Positions 17,025 through 28,004 of a stretch of DNA of 64,000 nucleotides are shown in pieces (the first letter of the stretch is position 1; each line of letters begins with the position of its first letter). Position numbers and translations under genes: made by a program. Location: NCBI GenBank assembly GCA_965243545.1, contig OZ251573.1, forward strand, positions 4,092,001-4,156,000, read 5' to 3'. The DNA comes from CATQHW01 sp965243545. Its GTDB lineage: Bacteria; Spirochaetota; Spirochaetia; SZUA-6; Bin103. The notes beneath the pieces were generated by a model. It was not told where the DNA came from. It worked only from the letters and a program-made list of their open reading frames with translations, and made no database searches.

Positions 17025-17098
17025 CGTGCCCAAGAGGACTCGAACCTCCGACCTCTAGATCCGCAATCTAGCGCTCTATCCGGCTGAGCTATGGGCAC
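17025..17098 (-). tRNA. tRNA-Arg (anticodon GCG)
   Basis: A 74-nt class I tRNA with acceptor GTGCCCA pairing perfectly with TGGGCAC, D-arm AGCTCAGCCGGATAGAGC, anticodon stem CTAGA/TCTAG around loop TTGCGGA, and T-arm GAGGTTCGAGTCCTC. Anticodon G34 rather than the usual A34/inosine for CGN, so it decodes CGC/CGU by G-U wobble. No encoded CCA. Confidence 0.93.
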
Positions 17099-17109
17099 TC
17101 AGTCGTGTT

Positions 17110-17195
<86 letters not shown>

Positions 17196-17220
17196 CGGCG
17201 GCTGCGCGTCAGCCGCAGTG

Positions 17221-17308
17221 CGGAGAGGGTGGGATTCGAACCCACGGAGCCGAACAACGGCTCAACGGTTTTCAAGACCGTCTCCTTCGACCACTCGGAC
17301 ACCTCTCC
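17221..17308 (-). tRNA. tRNA-Ser (anticodon TGA)
   Basis: An 88-nt class II tRNA with acceptor GGAGAGG/CCTCTCC, anticodon stem ACGGT/ACCGT around CTTGAAA (TGA) and variable arm AGCCG/CGGCT. Reads UCA and other UCN. It is the first gene of the tRNA-SRP unit, starting about 19 nt after the predicted transcription start. Confidence 0.95.
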
Positions 17309-17333
17309 TCGTCGCCCGGGAACCGAAGACACG

Positions 17334-17363
17334 ATTATAGGGAAGGCGCCGCCCTCCTGTCAA
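17334..17363 (-). promoter_or_regulatory. Near-consensus sigma-70 promoter for the tRNA-SRP RNA unit
   Basis: On the minus strand TTGACA (17363-17358) and TATAAT (17339-17334) are perfect hexamers separated by 18 bases, 26 bases upstream of tRNA-Ser(TGA). Nothing else in this window matches consensus as well, in keeping with a stable-RNA operon. Confidence 0.88.
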
Positions 17364-17406
17364 ACGGCCGGCGCCGGGTGTGCTATCATGGCCGCCGAGG
17401 GCAACC

Positions 17407-17856
17407 GTGAAGCGGAGCGGCGAGGACGCGAAACACAAGAAGCTGCGGAAGAAGGCCGAGGGGAGGCTGGCCGGCGGCGTGGCCTGCACCTTCGCGTTCG
17501 GCGCGGTCTTCGCAGCCACCGGCGCCTGGTTCTGGCTGTTTCCGCTGGCGTTCCTGGGCCTGGGGCCGATCATCGAAGGCGGACTCGCCCTCACGCGGAT
17601 GCGCCCGGCCCGCGCGCGCGATCTGCCCGCCGCGCCGGACCCCGAGCACGAGGTCCTGCGCATCGCCCGCGCGCAGCGCGGCAGGGTCACCGCCTCCGTG
17701 GTCGCCGTCGAGTCGTCGCTGTCGATCGCGGAGGCGGAGCGGATGCTCGACCGGATGGCGCGCACCGGGCACGCCACGCTGGCGGTCACCGACGACGGCC
17801 GGGTCGAGTACGAGTTCCGGGAGTTTCTGCCGCCTCCCGCGCCGCCGGAGCGGTAG
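17407..17856 (+). CDS. Small two-helix membrane protein, function unknown
   Basis: A 149-residue protein. A basic N-terminus (KRSGEDAKHKKLRKKAEGR) precedes two likely membrane helices at about 21-41 and 43-64. A soluble C-terminal domain of about 60 residues (HEVLRIARAQRGRVTASVVA onward) follows; its helix-turn-helix-like spacing resembles a winged helix, but I cannot name it. The GTG at 17407 has a GAGGGCAA ribosome-binding site; the upstream in-frame start lacks one. It precedes gyrB by 122 bases, in which a TATACT-like -10 (17904-17909) is the only promoter-like element. Confidence 0.65.
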   Translation: MKRSGEDAKHKKLRKKAEGRLAGGVACTFAFGAVFAATGAWFWLFPLAFLGLGPIIEGGLALTRMRPARARDLPAAPDPEHEVLRIARAQRGRVTASVVAVESSLSIAEAERMLDRMARTGHATLAVTDDGRVEYEFREFLPPPAPPER

Positions 17857-17978
17857 CTTCGCGTCCGGGCTGCAACGCGGTATACTTTTCTTTGGCAATA
17901 CCTTATACTTAGGACGGCTGCCGGCCGGACGGCGACGGCCAACCGGCCCGCGCAGCCACGGGGAGGGGATCGGAACAC

Positions 17979-19877
17979 GTGGCGGATAACTACACCGCGC
18001 AAAACATCCAGGTGCTCGAAGGCTTGGAGCACGTCCGCAAGCGGCCCGGCATGTACATCGGCACCACCGGGCCGGAGGGACTGCACCACCTGGTCTACGA
18101 GGTGGTGGACAACAGCGTCGATGAAGCGCTGATCGGCATCTGCTCCCAGGTGCAGGTCACCATCGAGTCCGGCGAGGTGATCCGCGTGGCCGACGACGGC
18201 CGCGGCATTCCCACCGACGTCCATCCGACCGAAGGGGTGAGCGCCCTGGAGGTGGTGATGACCCGCCTCAACGCCGGCGGCAAGTTCGACAAGAAGAGCT
18301 ACAAGGTCTCCAGCGGCCTGCACGGCGTCGGCGTCTCCATGGTCAACGCCCTGTCGACGTGGTGCGAGGTAACCGTCCACCGCGACGGCGCGATCTTTCA
18401 GCAGCGCTACCGGCGCGGCGTTCCCGAAGCGCCGGCGCGGAACGTCGGCTCCACCGACCGGCACGGCACCATCACCCGGTTCGAGCCGGACCCGGAGATG
18501 TTCGCCAAGATCGAATTCAGCTTCGACATGCTGTCGTCGCGGCTGCGGGAGCTCGCCTTCCTCAACCGCGGGGTGAGCATCGAGCTCATCGACGCGCGCG
18601 GCGACGAACCGCGGTCGAGCGCCTTCAAGTTCGACGGCGGCGTGCGCTCGTTCGTGGAGCACCTGCACCGGAACAAGAAGACCATTCACGAGCCGGTCAT
18701 AGCCTTCGCCGGCGAACGCGACGACGTCCTGATCGACATAGCGCTGGCCTGGAACGACGGCTACGCCGAGCAGGTCTTCAGCTTCGCCAACAACGTCAAC
18801 ACGCGCGAAGGGGGCAGCCACCTGAGCGGCTTCCGCGGCGCGCTGACGCGCACCCTCAACGACGCCATGCGCCGCATGAAGCTCGGCAAGAAGGATGACG
18901 AGGCGCTCTCCGGCGAGGACGCGCGGGAGGGGCTTACCGCCGTCATCTCGGTCAAGGTGCCGGAGCCGCAGTTCGAGGGGCAGACCAAGCAGAAGCTCGG
19001 CAACAGCGAGGTGCGCGGCCTGGTCGAGTCGTTCGTCAACGAAGAGCTGGCCCGCTTCGTGCAGGAGCGGCCGCCCGCCGCCCGCGCCATCCTGGAAAAG
19101 TGCATGCTGGCCGCCAAGGCGCGTAGCGCCGCGCGCCGGGCGCGGGAGATCACGCGCCGCAAGGGGCTGCTCGAGACGACCGGCCTGCCCGGCAAGCTGG
19201 CCGACTGCTCGGAGACCGACCCGGCCCGGTGCGAGCTGTACATCGTGGAGGGCGATTCGGCCGGCGGCAGCGCCAAACAGGGGCGCGACCGGCAGTTCCA
19301 GGCGATCCTGCCGCTCTGGGGCAAGATGCTCAACGTAGAGAAGGCGCGCCCCGAAAAGGTGCTCACCAATGAGAAGCTGTTGCCGATCATCACCAGCCTT
19401 GGCGTCGGCATGGGCGCCGACGTCGACATGTCGCGCCTGCGCTACCACAAGGTGATTCTGATGGCGGACGCCGACGTCGACGGCTCGCACATCCGCACCC
19501 TGCTGCTCACCTTTTTCTACCGGCACATGAAGCCGCTGATCGCCAACCGGCACGTCTACATCGCCATGCCGCCGCTCTACAAGATCGAGCACTCCGGCGG
19601 CGTCGACTACGCTCACGACGACGCGCAACGCGACCGGATCCTGGCCAACAACGGCGCCCGGTCGAACGTGCAGCGCTACAAGGGGCTGGGCGAGATGAAT
19701 CCCGAGCAGCTGTGGGAGACGACGATGAATCCGGCGACCCGCAGCATCATGCACGTATCGCTCGACGACGACGTCGAGGCGGAGAGCGCCGTGACCACGC
19801 TCATGGGCGAGGCGGTCGAGCCGCGGCGGAAGTTCATAGAAGACTTCGCGCTGTCGGTCGGCACGCTCGACGTCTGA
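17979..19877 (+). CDS. gyrB: DNA gyrase subunit B
   Basis: ATPase subunit of gyrase, which introduces negative supercoils. The 632-residue protein has the GHKL ATPase region (KRPGMYIGTTGPEGLHHLVY, the DNSVDEAL and DDGRGIPTD motifs) and the transducer. The Toprim domain carries EGDSAGGSAKQGRDR and DADVDGSHIRTLLLTFFYR, and QRYKGLGEMNPEQLWETTM lies near the end. The GTG start follows a GGGGAGGGG ribosome-binding site. gyrA follows after 16 bases. The protein lacks the proteobacterial insertion in the C-terminal half. Confidence 0.97.
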   Translation: MADNYTAQNIQVLEGLEHVRKRPGMYIGTTGPEGLHHLVYEVVDNSVDEALIGICSQVQVTIESGEVIRVADDGRGIPTDVHPTEGVSALEVVMTRLNAGGKFDKKSYKVSSGLHGVGVSMVNALSTWCEVTVHRDGAIFQQRYRRGVPEAPARNVGSTDRHGTITRFEPDPEMFAKIEFSFDMLSSRLRELAFLNRGVSIELIDARGDEPRSSAFKFDGGVRSFVEHLHRNKKTIHEPVIAFAGERDDVLIDIALAWNDGYAEQVFSFANNVNTREGGSHLSGFRGALTRTLNDAMRRMKLGKKDDEALSGEDAREGLTAVISVKVPEPQFEGQTKQKLGNSEVRGLVESFVNEELARFVQERPPAARAILEKCMLAAKARSAARRAREITRRKGLLETTGLPGKLADCSETDPARCELYIVEGDSAGGSAKQGRDRQFQAILPLWGKMLNVEKARPEKVLTNEKLLPIITSLGVGMGADVDMSRLRYHKVILMADADVDGSHIRTLLLTFFYRHMKPLIANRHVYIAMPPLYKIEHSGGVDYAHDDAQRDRILANNGARSNVQRYKGLGEMNPEQLWETTMNPATRSIMHVSLDDDVEAESAVTTLMGEAVEPRRKFIEDFALSVGTLDV

Positions 19878-19893
19878 GGATCGGGAAAGCGAA

Positions 19894-22383
<2,490 letters not shown>

Positions 22384-22394
22384 CCGGCCGGCGA

Positions 22395-22410
22395 TGTTCC
22401 ACGTGAAACA
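22395..22410. other. parS: parS site 1 (ParB-binding palindrome)
   Basis: TGTTCCACGTGAAACA is an exact match to a well-known form of the bacterial parS consensus TGTTNCACGTGAAACA. It lies 12 bases after gyrA and about 5.6 kb from parA-parB. Confidence 0.93.
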
Positions 22411-22448
22411 TCGCCCGCGCCGCCCCCGCTTTCCCGATCCGCCGCATG

Positions 22449-22464
22449 TGTTTCACGTGAAACG
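22449..22464. other. parS: parS site 2 (ParB-binding palindrome)
   Basis: TGTTTCACGTGAAACG matches 15 of 16 consensus positions, differing only at the last base. Start-to-start distance to site 1 is 54 bases. Both sites are in the 92-base gap between the convergent gyrA and ligase-like genes. Confidence 0.88.
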
Positions 22465-22475
22465 TCCGCTTGGGG

Positions 22476-24599
22476 TCAGCGAGCGCTCGGCTCGCCGGCG
22501 CCGCGCGCCGGGACGCGCACCGGCGGCCATGCCGACCAGCGGCCGCAGACGCCGGGGCTGCCGCAGGCCCGCACCCGGTAGCGGTAGGTTCCCGGCGCCA
22601 TCGCGGCCAGCGGAAGCGAGGTGCCGTCGACCACGGCGGTGCGCTGCCCGCCGTCACTCCGCTCCTGCACCTCATAGGTCCCTCGGTAGCCGGGAGGATC
22701 GCGCCACGTCAGGGTAAAGCTGCCGGGTCCGTGCCGGCGCACCCGCAGCTGCCGCGGCGCGCCGTAGGGATCGACCGCCGGGCTCACGAAGCGGTCGCGG
22801 TGGGGGGCCAACTCCAGCGACCGGCGCAGGAAGCGCGCCGCCTTGGGGGCGTACTCCGGCTCGGTGGCCGCCGCGGCGCGGTACATCAAGGCCGCGCTGT
22901 AGCGGATGATCCAGTTGTCGGGCTCGGCGGTTACCGCGGCGTCCGCGGCGGCGTCCGCACGCGCCAGGATGTCCCTGGCCGCGGCCGGGTCACGGGCGTG
23001 CAGCTCCTGATAATGGTTGGACATGCTCAGGAACCAGAGCTGCCGCGGCAGGTTGGCGAGCGGCGGGAAGCCGGCGATGGCGCGCTCCACTGCGGCGGGG
23101 TAGTGCTCGGCGGCATAGCTGCGCTTCAGGTCGACGGCGGCGGAGTAGATCGCCCGATTGGAGGCCAGGCCGGCCGCGGCAAGCGTCACCGCGCCCAACG
23201 CCAGCGCGGCGCGCGCTTCCCGGCGCCGGAGCAGCGCCCTCAGTGCTCTTAGCGCCGCCGGCGCCCGCACGCTCACCGCGCCGCCAACACGCCGGCGTGC
23301 TGCGGCCGGCCCCCGGACCTCCAGATGGATGACGAAGCCGAACAGCAGGGCGTGGTGCAGGGATGACGAGGCGTGGCCGAACAGCGTCTGGATCTGCACG
23401 AAGGCGCCGACCAGCGCCGCGCCGGCGCACAGCACCAGCGCCTGCTCTCCGCCTTGCAGGCGCCGGCCGGCGCGCACGATGACCGCCAGCGCCGCCGCCC
23501 ACGCCGCCAGATAGGTCGCCACGCCGGCCAGCCCTTTGGTCGCCGCCTCCTCCACGATCGCGCTGTGCGCGTAGGCCACGTACTCCATGGTCGAGTCGCC
23601 CAACCCGGCGGCGTGCCGGCCCAGCACCACCAGGAAGTTCTCCGGCCCCCAGCCGAGCAGCGGCCGCGCGGCGAAGCCGGCCAGTCCCGCCTGCCAGGCG
23701 GTCAGCCGCGATTGCAGCGTCTCCGTCGAGAAGCTGAGACGGGCGATCCGCCGCAGCAGCGGGTTGTAGGAGGACTCGATGATCCGGGCCGCCGGCAGGT
23801 CGCCGGCGGCCACCACCAGCAGCGCGGAGCCCGCCGCCGCAAAGCCGATCAGAACGGCCGCAATCGCGGCGACGCGCCGCGCCGTGCGCGCCGGCGCCAG
23901 GAACAGGTACGCCCCGCCAACGAAGCCGAGCGCCGCGATCAGTCCCGCGAACGCGCCGAGCGAGCCGGCAAGGGTGAGCGCCCACAGGTGCAGGGCGGCC
24001 GCCGCGCCCCAGCCGAGCCGGCGTGCGAGCAATCCCGCCCCGCCGCCGGCCTGCAGCAGCGAGCGCGCCAGCAGACCGAGCGCCAGGACCGAATTCACCA
24101 GCATGTAGGCGCCGTGATAGAGCGGGTTGCCGAACACCGTGGCTACCGCCGGGTAGCGGTACTCCGGCAGCCCGCCGAAGTACGGCACCGCCACCGCGTA
24201 AGAGCTGGCAACCGCCAGCAGGGCGATCACGCAGCCGGCGCCGAGGTTGACGTTGAGCAGGGCCCGCCAGTCCCGCGCCGTGCGCAGCACGGCGGCCGCA
24301 ACCACCGTGAGCGCGAACCAGTGCGCGGCGTCGACCACGCCCTGCATCCATTCGTAATCCGACCACAGGCTGCGCTGCGGGCTCACGCCCAGGGCCGCCG
24401 CCGCCCCCGCCGCGGCCAGGGACGCCGCCAGCAGGAGCAGCAGCCGCGATCGCACCGGCGGCGCGTACCCGGTACGCAGGGCGGCGAGCACCGCGTACAG
24501 CCCGCAGACGACCTCGATGAGCGCCCGCGAGTAGAGCGCCTTGCCGACGACGAACGGATAGACCGTTGCCTGCGTGACGATCAGCGGCGTCAGCAGCAC
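22476..24599 (-). CDS. O-antigen-ligase-like multi-pass membrane protein with C-terminal FN3 domain
   Basis: A roughly 707-residue integral membrane protein of the O-antigen ligase/polymerase (Wzy/WaaL-like) superfamily. About ten to twelve hydrophobic helices cover residues 1-470, with a Wzy_C-like loop SRLTAWQAGLAGFAARPLLG followed by WGPENF. A helical TPR-like segment (about 500-610) and a C-terminal FN3-type domain (about 615-700, ending RYRVRACGSPGVCGRWS) follow. The GTG at 24599 is the first standard start. However, similarity to a remnant at 26476-26533 suggests coding may begin further upstream, near 24650. It is downstream of the lipoprotein gene at 24658. Substrate glycan unknown. 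Confidence 0.75.
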   Translation of the reverse strand: MLLTPLIVTQATVYPFVVGKALYSRALIEVVCGLYAVLAALRTGYAPPVRSRLLLLLAASLAAAGAAAALGVSPQRSLWSDYEWMQGVVDAAHWFALTVVAAAVLRTARDWRALLNVNLGAGCVIALLAVASSYAVAVPYFGGLPEYRYPAVATVFGNPLYHGAYMLVNSVLALGLLARSLLQAGGGAGLLARRLGWGAAAALHLWALTLAGSLGAFAGLIAALGFVGGAYLFLAPARTARRVAAIAAVLIGFAAAGSALLVVAAGDLPAARIIESSYNPLLRRIARLSFSTETLQSRLTAWQAGLAGFAARPLLGWGPENFLVVLGRHAAGLGDSTMEYVAYAHSAIVEEAATKGLAGVATYLAAWAAALAVIVRAGRRLQGGEQALVLCAGAALVGAFVQIQTLFGHASSSLHHALLFGFVIHLEVRGPAAARRRVGGAVSVRAPAALRALRALLRRREARAALALGAVTLAAAGLASNRAIYSAAVDLKRSYAAEHYPAAVERAIAGFPPLANLPRQLWFLSMSNHYQELHARDPAAARDILARADAAADAAVTAEPDNWIIRYSAALMYRAAAATEPEYAPKAARFLRRSLELAPHRDRFVSPAVDPYGAPRQLRVRRHGPGSFTLTWRDPPGYRGTYEVQERSDGGQRTAVVDGTSLPLAAMAPGTYRYRVRACGSPGVCGRWSAWPPVRVPARGAGEPSAR

Positions 24600-24657
24600 C
24601 AGCGCGACGCCGGCGCGGACGCCGCCGGCCAGGACTCGTTCCGGCGCTCCTCCTGAC

Positions 24658-26313
24658 CTAATCGTCGTCGACGATCGTGATGGTCGCCCCGCACCGCCCG
24701 CAGGTCATGCCGAGCGGGTTGAGATGCACATGGAACGTCTCATCTCCTTCCTTGTCGAGGTCTCCCACCAAGTACACGGAGAGAGAATGTGAGGTGGTCC
24801 CGGGGCGGAACGCGAAGCGGCGGTTCGTTCCGCCAAGACCCAGGTAGTCGGAGGACTTCCTCGCCGTGCCCTTTATCAGCCGATACGAAACCCAATTGTT
24901 CAACTCTTGGCGCGCGGGCGCGCTCAGCGTCACTTCGACCGAATACCGGGTCGTCGTCGGCTCCCAGATCGGCGTCGTATACCCCTGTTGCGTGACCAGC
25001 CGGCCGTTGCCTTCGGGAAAGCTGGCATCCGCGATCGACACGCTCGGCGCCGGTGGTGGCTCTGCGGGTGGTGATGGCGGCTCTGCGGGCGGCGGCGGCG
25101 GCGTCTCTGCCGGTGGTGGTGGCGTTGCGCCCGGCGGCGGGGCCGCACCGGTGGTGAACGACCACACGACGCCCGGCGTTGCGCCTGCGTCGTTCCTGGG
25201 GTCCACCCGCCAGTAGTAGGTCGTTTCGCCCGCCAGCCTCCGCTCCGCCGCAGTCGCGCCCGGCCGCTGGATCGTCACGGCGGTGGCGGCAGTGTTGTGC
25301 GGGGTGCCCAGGGCAGCGTCCGCGTCAAGGGCTCTCGTGGTACCCCAGTACACGTCATAGCTGGCCGCCAAGGGGGAGGCGGACCAACTCAAACGCGGCG
25401 CATCGACCGTCACGCCGGTCGCCCCGTCGCGCGGCTGCGGATTTTCCACGACGTAGGGCGGTTCGATGGTGGTGAATGACCAGACGTCGCCCTTCGTGGT
25501 GCCCCGGTCGTTCTTCGCGTCGACGCGCCAGTAGTAGGTCGTCTTGACCGCCAGCTTCTGCTCCGCCGCGGTCGCGCCCGGCCGTTGGATCGACACGGCG
25601 GTGGCGGCGGTGTTGTGCGGGGTACCCAGGGCAGCGTCCGGGTCAAGGGCTCTCTTGGTACCCCAGTACACGTCGTAGCTGACGGCCCGCGGGTCGTTGG
25701 ACCAGCTCAGCAACGGCGCGTCGACCGTCACGCCGGTCGCGCCGTCGCGCGGCTGCGGATTGGCCGCGGCGCCGGGCGCGGTGTCGGTGGCGACCGGCGT
25801 CCCCGACGCGTCCCGGCCGGCGGGGATGACCGGCTCTACGTCGCCGGGCAGGTCCTTCTTGACGTCGAAGTCATCCGGCAGGTCGGACACTTCCGCCACG
25901 CACTCGGCGCTGGTATCGACGATGCAGGTGTCGCCGTCGGCGCGGCGGCTCAGGATGTACAGCCACGTGAAGAGGGGATAGCGAATCACCATCAGGGAGT
26001 AGAGCGACTGCGGCGTCTGCTGCTCCGCCCGTCCGCCCGGCAATCCAGCCAACGATTGAGTGGCCGGTTCCGTGCAGGTTACGGACGCCGTGGCGCCACC
26101 CATGTGCAGCGTGTCGGTAACGATCGCGCCGTGAATGCCCGCGCCGCGGTCGACCAGCCTGATCGCCGAGTCATCGCACGAGGCCCGTGCCTCGGTCGGC
26201 GCCGGCTCCAGGCCGGGGGGGGGGGTAGGGTCGCCGGTGACCGCTTGGCAGGCGGCGACCATTCCGGCAAGCATCAACAACGGCGCCCACCGTCCCCATC
26301 TGAGTCTTGTCAC
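24658..26313 (-). CDS. Lipoprotein with two FN3-like repeats and a Calx-beta domain (paralogue A)
   Basis: A 551-residue exported lipoprotein of unknown function. The signal peptide ends in lipobox LAGMVAAC (Cys at residue 22). A unique cysteine-containing region follows. Two nearly identical 98-residue FN3-like repeats occupy residues 186-283 and 291-388, each ending in TTYYWRVD and VWSFTT. A Pro-rich linker (392-422) leads to a Calx-beta motif (423-551) with EGDETFHVHLNP and the final ATITIVDDD. A CGRC pair sits just before the last strand. The GTG at 26313 is fixed by an AAGGAGG site ten bases upstream. It is paralogous to the next gene on the right. Confidence 0.85.
   Translation of the reverse strand: MTRLRWGRWAPLLMLAGMVAACQAVTGDPTPPPGLEPAPTEARASCDDSAIRLVDRGAGIHGAIVTDTLHMGGATASVTCTEPATQSLAGLPGGRAEQQTPQSLYSLMVIRYPLFTWLYILSRRADGDTCIVDTSAECVAEVSDLPDDFDVKKDLPGDVEPVIPAGRDASGTPVATDTAPGAAANPQPRDGATGVTVDAPLLSWSNDPRAVSYDVYWGTKRALDPDAALGTPHNTAATAVSIQRPGATAAEQKLAVKTTYYWRVDAKNDRGTTKGDVWSFTTIEPPYVVENPQPRDGATGVTVDAPRLSWSASPLAASYDVYWGTTRALDADAALGTPHNTAATAVTIQRPGATAAERRLAGETTYYWRVDPRNDAGATPGVVWSFTTGAAPPPGATPPPPAETPPPPPAEPPSPPAEPPPAPSVSIADASFPEGNGRLVTQQGYTTPIWEPTTTRYSVEVTLSAPARQELNNWVSYRLIKGTARKSSDYLGLGGTNRRFAFRPGTTSHSLSVYLVGDLDKEGDETFHVHLNPLGMTCGRCGATITIVDDD
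25150..25758 (-). repeat. Tandem intragenic repeat (2 x 294 bp) encoding FN3-like modules
   Basis: Units at 25465-25758 and 25150-25443 encode 98 residues each, start with NPQPRDGATGVTVDAP and differ at only a minority of positions. The paralogous gene to the right holds a single unit, so the module number varies between the copies. Confidence 0.85.
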
Positions 26314-26475
26314 GTCCTTGGTTCCTCCTTGGATTGGAACACGTGTAGAAGGTTGCCGGCTCCCGAGGTTTGGCCATGCCAATAAGCGTCGCCGGCCCGT
26401 TACCCGCCAAGCCTGCCACAGCGGCAGTATCCGCGCAACCCCGTCTTCCGCCCGGGCGGCGTCGCCGACCAACCA

Positions 26476-26533
26476 GTCAGCAGCACCGCCGCGGATACCG
26501 CCGGCCAGGACTCGTTCCGGCGTCGCTCCTGAC
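26476..26533 (-). pseudogene. Remnant of the 5' end of the O-antigen-ligase-like gene
   Basis: Just after the stop of lipoprotein paralogue B, the minus strand repeats the sequence that follows paralogue A: GTCAGGAG, then GCCGGAACGAGTCCTGGCCG, then GGTGCTGCTGAC, with a gap of about 12 bases in the middle. In the intact copy this stretch leads into, or is, the start of the ligase-like gene. Here it stops abruptly. It marks the right-hand boundary of a tandem duplication. Confidence 0.65.
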
Positions 26534-27829
26534 CTAATCGTCGTCCGTGATCGTCATGGTCGCCTGGCAGCGCCCGCAGGTCACGCCGTCGAGCGGCTGG
26601 AGATTCACGTTGAAGGTCTCGTCCCCTTCCTCCTCGAGGTCACCCACGATGTACATGTAGAGCGTCTCGGAGGTGTCCCCGTCGCGGAACCAGAGGTAAT
26701 GCGTCACTGCCTCGTAGCCCAGGTAGTCGACGGACTTGGTCGCCGTGCCGTCCGTCACCCAATACTGTACGCGGACGGTCTCCGCAGCGGGCCCACTCAG
26801 TTCCACGGCGACGGGATACCGGTTGGTCGTCGACTCCCAGATCGGCGTGGTGTACCCCTGTTGGGTGACCAGCCGGCCGCTGCCTTCCGGAAAGCTGGCG
26901 TCGGCGATCGACACGCTCGGACTCGCGGGCGGCGGGCCCCCCACGACCGGCGGCGTATAGCCGCCCCCCGGCGGCGGCGCGGCCCCGGTGGTGAACGACC
27001 ACACGTTGCCGGTGGTGGCGCCGGCGTCGTTCTTGGCGTCGACCCGCCAGTAGTAGGTGGTGTCGGCCGCCAGGCGCTGCTCCGCCGCGGTCTCGCCCCG
27101 CGCGCGGATGGTCACGGCGGTGTTGGAGGTGTCGATCGGCGTATTGAGGTCGGGGTCCGCGGCAAGATCCTGCGTCGTGCCCCAGTACAGGTCGTAGCTG
27201 GCGGCGCGGGGGCTGGCGGACCAGCTCAGCAGCGGCGCGTCGACCGTCACGCCGGTCGCCCCGTCGCTCGGATGCGGATCGCGCACGGCGTCGGGTTCGG
27301 TTTCGACGGTGACCGGCGGCGCCGGCGCGTCCCGGCCGGCGGGAATGACCGGCGCCACGTCGCCGGGCAGGTCGCCGAGGTCGAAGTCATCCGGCAGGTC
27401 GGAGACTTCCGCCACGCACTCGTTGTTGGTATCGACCACGCAGGTCGCGCCGTCGCCGCGGCGCAGGATGTACAGCCGCGTACCCTCGGGATAGCGGATC
27501 ACGATCAGGAAGTACTGCGGCTGCTGCACCTGCTGCGCCGCCGGAGCGCCCAGCACGGCGGCCATCGACTCATTGGCGGGATCTTGGCAGGTGACCGGCG
27601 CCTCGGCGCCGCCCATGTGCAGGGTGTCGGCGACGATCGCGCCGTGGATGCCCTCGCTGAGGTCGACCAACCGGATCGCCGAGTCGGCGCATGAGGCCTG
27701 CGGTTCGGCCGGCGTCGGGTCAGAGGCCGGCGTCGTCGGCGCCGGCGTCGGGGGGACCGTCGGCTGGCAGGCGGCCACGATTCCGGCCAGGATCAGCAAC
27801 GGCGTCCACCGCGCCCAGGTGCGTGTCAT
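26534..27829 (-). CDS. Lipoprotein with one FN3-like repeat and a Calx-beta domain (paralogue B)
   Basis: A 431-residue lipoprotein homologous to paralogue A: lipobox LAGIVAAC (Cys 21), then the shared CADSAIRLVDL...GIHGAIV region. One FN3-like unit covers residues 184-281, with a Gly/Pro linker and a Calx-beta domain at 304-431 with EGDETFNVNLQP and a CGRC pair before the last strand. The ATG at 27829 aligns with the start of paralogue A; a GTG two codons earlier sits at better spacing from AAGGAG. The 175 bases to divergent parA hold promoters at most. Confidence 0.85.
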   Translation of the reverse strand: MTRTWARWTPLLILAGIVAACQPTVPPTPAPTTPASDPTPAEPQASCADSAIRLVDLSEGIHGAIVADTLHMGGAEAPVTCQDPANESMAAVLGAPAAQQVQQPQYFLIVIRYPEGTRLYILRRGDGATCVVDTNNECVAEVSDLPDDFDLGDLPGDVAPVIPAGRDAPAPPVTVETEPDAVRDPHPSDGATGVTVDAPLLSWSASPRAASYDLYWGTTQDLAADPDLNTPIDTSNTAVTIRARGETAAEQRLAADTTYYWRVDAKNDAGATTGNVWSFTTGAAPPPGGGYTPPVVGGPPPASPSVSIADASFPEGSGRLVTQQGYTTPIWESTTNRYPVAVELSGPAAETVRVQYWVTDGTATKSVDYLGYEAVTHYLWFRDGDTSETLYMYIVGDLEEEGDETFNVNLQPLDGVTCGRCQATMTITDDD

Positions 27830-28004
27830 CTTCACGGCTCTGCTCCTTGCCGGCAGCGGCGCCGGCCTGCTACCCGGCAAACATGTCACAGAACACCGTT
27901 TCCGGGCAACCCGCCAACCGGGCCGTGCACCGCTTGAGCAGCGTGAGGCGCCGGCGGCGGCGGTTGCCCGAACCGGCCCGCAACCGGTATGCTTGCCGCG
28001 CCGT

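Noticed and set aside
17881..17909. Two TATACT hexamers before gyrB as a promoter
   Set aside because: Good -10 candidates but no matching -35 hexamer at suitable spacing, so not listed as a feature.
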